33,000 nucleotides of DNA from UBA4717 sp045577925 (GTDB lineage Bacteria > Bacillota > Clostridia > Oscillospirales > CAG-272): NCBI GenBank assembly GCA_045577925.1, contig JAZNJH010000019.1:1-33000 (forward strand), in the 5' to 3' direction. A model generated the notes under the pieces. It made no database searches and was not told the DNA's origin. It saw only the letters and a list, made by a program, of their open reading frames with translations. The translations under genes were made by a program, and so were the position numbers. Shown one piece after another: positions 32,724-33,000 of this stretch (position 1 is its first letter; each line of letters opens with the position of its first letter).

Positions 32724-32752
32724 ATTATAACATAAAGGCATTCGTTTTTCAA
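32724..32752 (-). promoter_or_regulatory. Promoter inside the cassette, reading towards the micro-ORF
   Basis: On the minus strand TTGAAA (32752-32747), exactly 17 bp, TATAAT (32729-32724). Transcription from near 32717 would give a roughly 95-nt leader before the micro-ORF start. A TTGCAA/TATTAT pair with a 16-bp spacer further down is a weaker alternative. Confidence 0.65.
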
Positions 32753-32754
32753 GT

Positions 32755-32848
32755 GGAATATTCGGCTAATGCCGAATGTGAAATAATGTGCTGTCGCACA
32801 TTGTGAAATATTGCTCCTTGCAGTCGCAATGTGAAATGAAATTTGCCC
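32755..32848 (+). repeat. Middle array of GTGAAAT-spaced hairpins
   Basis: Three units in the same orientation as the left arm but with different stems: ATTCGGC-taat-GCCGAAT (32760-32777), AATGTGC-tgtc-GCACATT, and ATTGC...GCAAT. They end in a truncated GAAATTTGCCC where the orientation flips to that of the right arm. Confidence 0.8.
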
Positions 32849-32943
32849 ACATTCGCGTCAGCGAATATTTCACATTTGCGGAGCAAATATTTCACAGCGA
32901 AGCTATTTCACTTGCCCGCAGGGCAAATTTCGTTGAAAAAAGC
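32849..32943 (-). repeat. Right arm of the 95-bp inverted repeat
   Basis: Reverse complement of 32418-32512 with only two substitutions, at 32881 and 32919, both in hairpin loops. Its outer end lies inside the terminator of the minus-strand tRNA, mirroring the left side. Confidence 0.92.
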
Positions 32944-32978
32944 ACACATTTGTCCGGTAGACAAATGTGTGCTTTTTT
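32936..32978 (-). terminator. Terminator of the minus-strand tRNA at the right edge
   Basis: 19-bp perfect stem 32936-32954 / 32960-32978 (AAAAAAGCACACATTTGTC pairs with its complement) around CGGTA, with A and T tracts at the base. It begins immediately after the CCA end of the tRNA on the minus strand. Confidence 0.9.
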
Positions 32979-32979
32979 C

Positions 32980-33000
32980 TGGTGGGGGATGGTGGATTCG
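32980..33000 (-). tRNA. Partial tRNA, 3' end only (identity undetermined)
   Basis: Read on the minus strand, the window edge shows the end of a T loop (CGAAT), T-stem half CCACC, acceptor half ATCCCCC, discriminator A and an encoded CCA at 32982-32980. The 5' acceptor would be GGGGGAT. The anticodon lies beyond the window. A73 and this acceptor would fit, for example, a tRNA-Tyr or tRNA-Ala, but this is a guess. Convergent with tRNA-Trp. Confidence 0.75.

Noticed and set aside
32418..32943. CRISPR array
   Set aside because: Units are palindromic and of unequal length, the constant part is 7 nt, there are two orientations, and no cas genes are nearby.
32389..32979. Large structured RNA of the ROOL or GOLLD type, which occur near tRNAs
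   Set aside because: The region is dominated by small independent hairpins and a two-armed inverted repeat, and I could not recognise any conserved elements of those RNAs. A covariance search would settle it.

Overview
The window looks like chromosomal DNA of a low-to-mid GC member of the Bacillota, class Clostridia, probably an anaerobic gut or rumen Oscillospirales-like bacterium. The basis is gene content and order: a pyruvate:ferredoxin oxidoreductase; the nusB-xseA-xseB-ispA-tlyA-nadK-argR-recN string; a murB-rapZ-whiA-dnaE string; class II aldolase; pyruvate kinase with a C-terminal swivelling domain; AGGAGG-type ribosome binding sites; consensus TTGACA/TATAAT promoters; and several small palindromic repeat families common in gut Clostridia. 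The exact taxon cannot be fixed from sequence reading alone.

Layout. 1-1067 is the 3' end of the pyruvate:ferredoxin oxidoreductase gene. 1068-1533 is non-coding: a strong terminator, a GC-rich 76-bp palindrome and a second small repeat. Then come a small exported protein (1534-1863, +) and a convergent M23 peptidase (1821-2849, -). From a promoter near 3026 a long co-directional run of mostly housekeeping genes extends to 17618: nusB, a Kae1/TsaD-like gene, xseA, xseB, ispA, a divergent-PAP2 membrane protein, tlyA, nadK, argR, recN, murB, rapZ, whiA, dnaE. Many junctions overlap or are under 40 bp, which suggests one or a few operons. A BofC-like membrane protein (-) abuts the dnaE stop. DUF554, class A PBP, TspO/MBR, a tandem-DUF4430 lipoprotein and fructose-bisphosphate aldolase follow on +, with clear promoters and terminators around the last two. 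24329-29346 is a minus-strand block: short pyrophosphatase, murD, pyruvate kinase, and an unusual DUF1351-like/DEDDh exonuclease fusion. A CmpB-family membrane protein (+) and comEC (-) converge. The right end holds tRNA-Trp (+) and a partial second tRNA (-).

The genes serve genome maintenance (RecN, exonuclease VII, DnaE, NusB, ComEC), isoprenoid and cell-wall synthesis (IspA, MurB, MurD, RapZ, PBP, M23) and central carbon metabolism (PFOR, aldolase, pyruvate kinase).

The least ordinary parts are two. First, between the two convergent tRNAs (32389-32979) there is a 95-bp nearly perfect inverted repeat. It is built from tandem GTGAAAT-spaced hairpins, its arms differ only in hairpin loops, and it encloses a consensus promoter and a 22-codon micro-ORF with a strong ribosome binding site. 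Second, the 28012-29346 gene joins a domain that resembles a phage recombination-associated family to a proofreading-type exonuclease. Several usual neighbours (yvcK, dxs, folD, spoIVB/spo0A) are missing from their customary slots.
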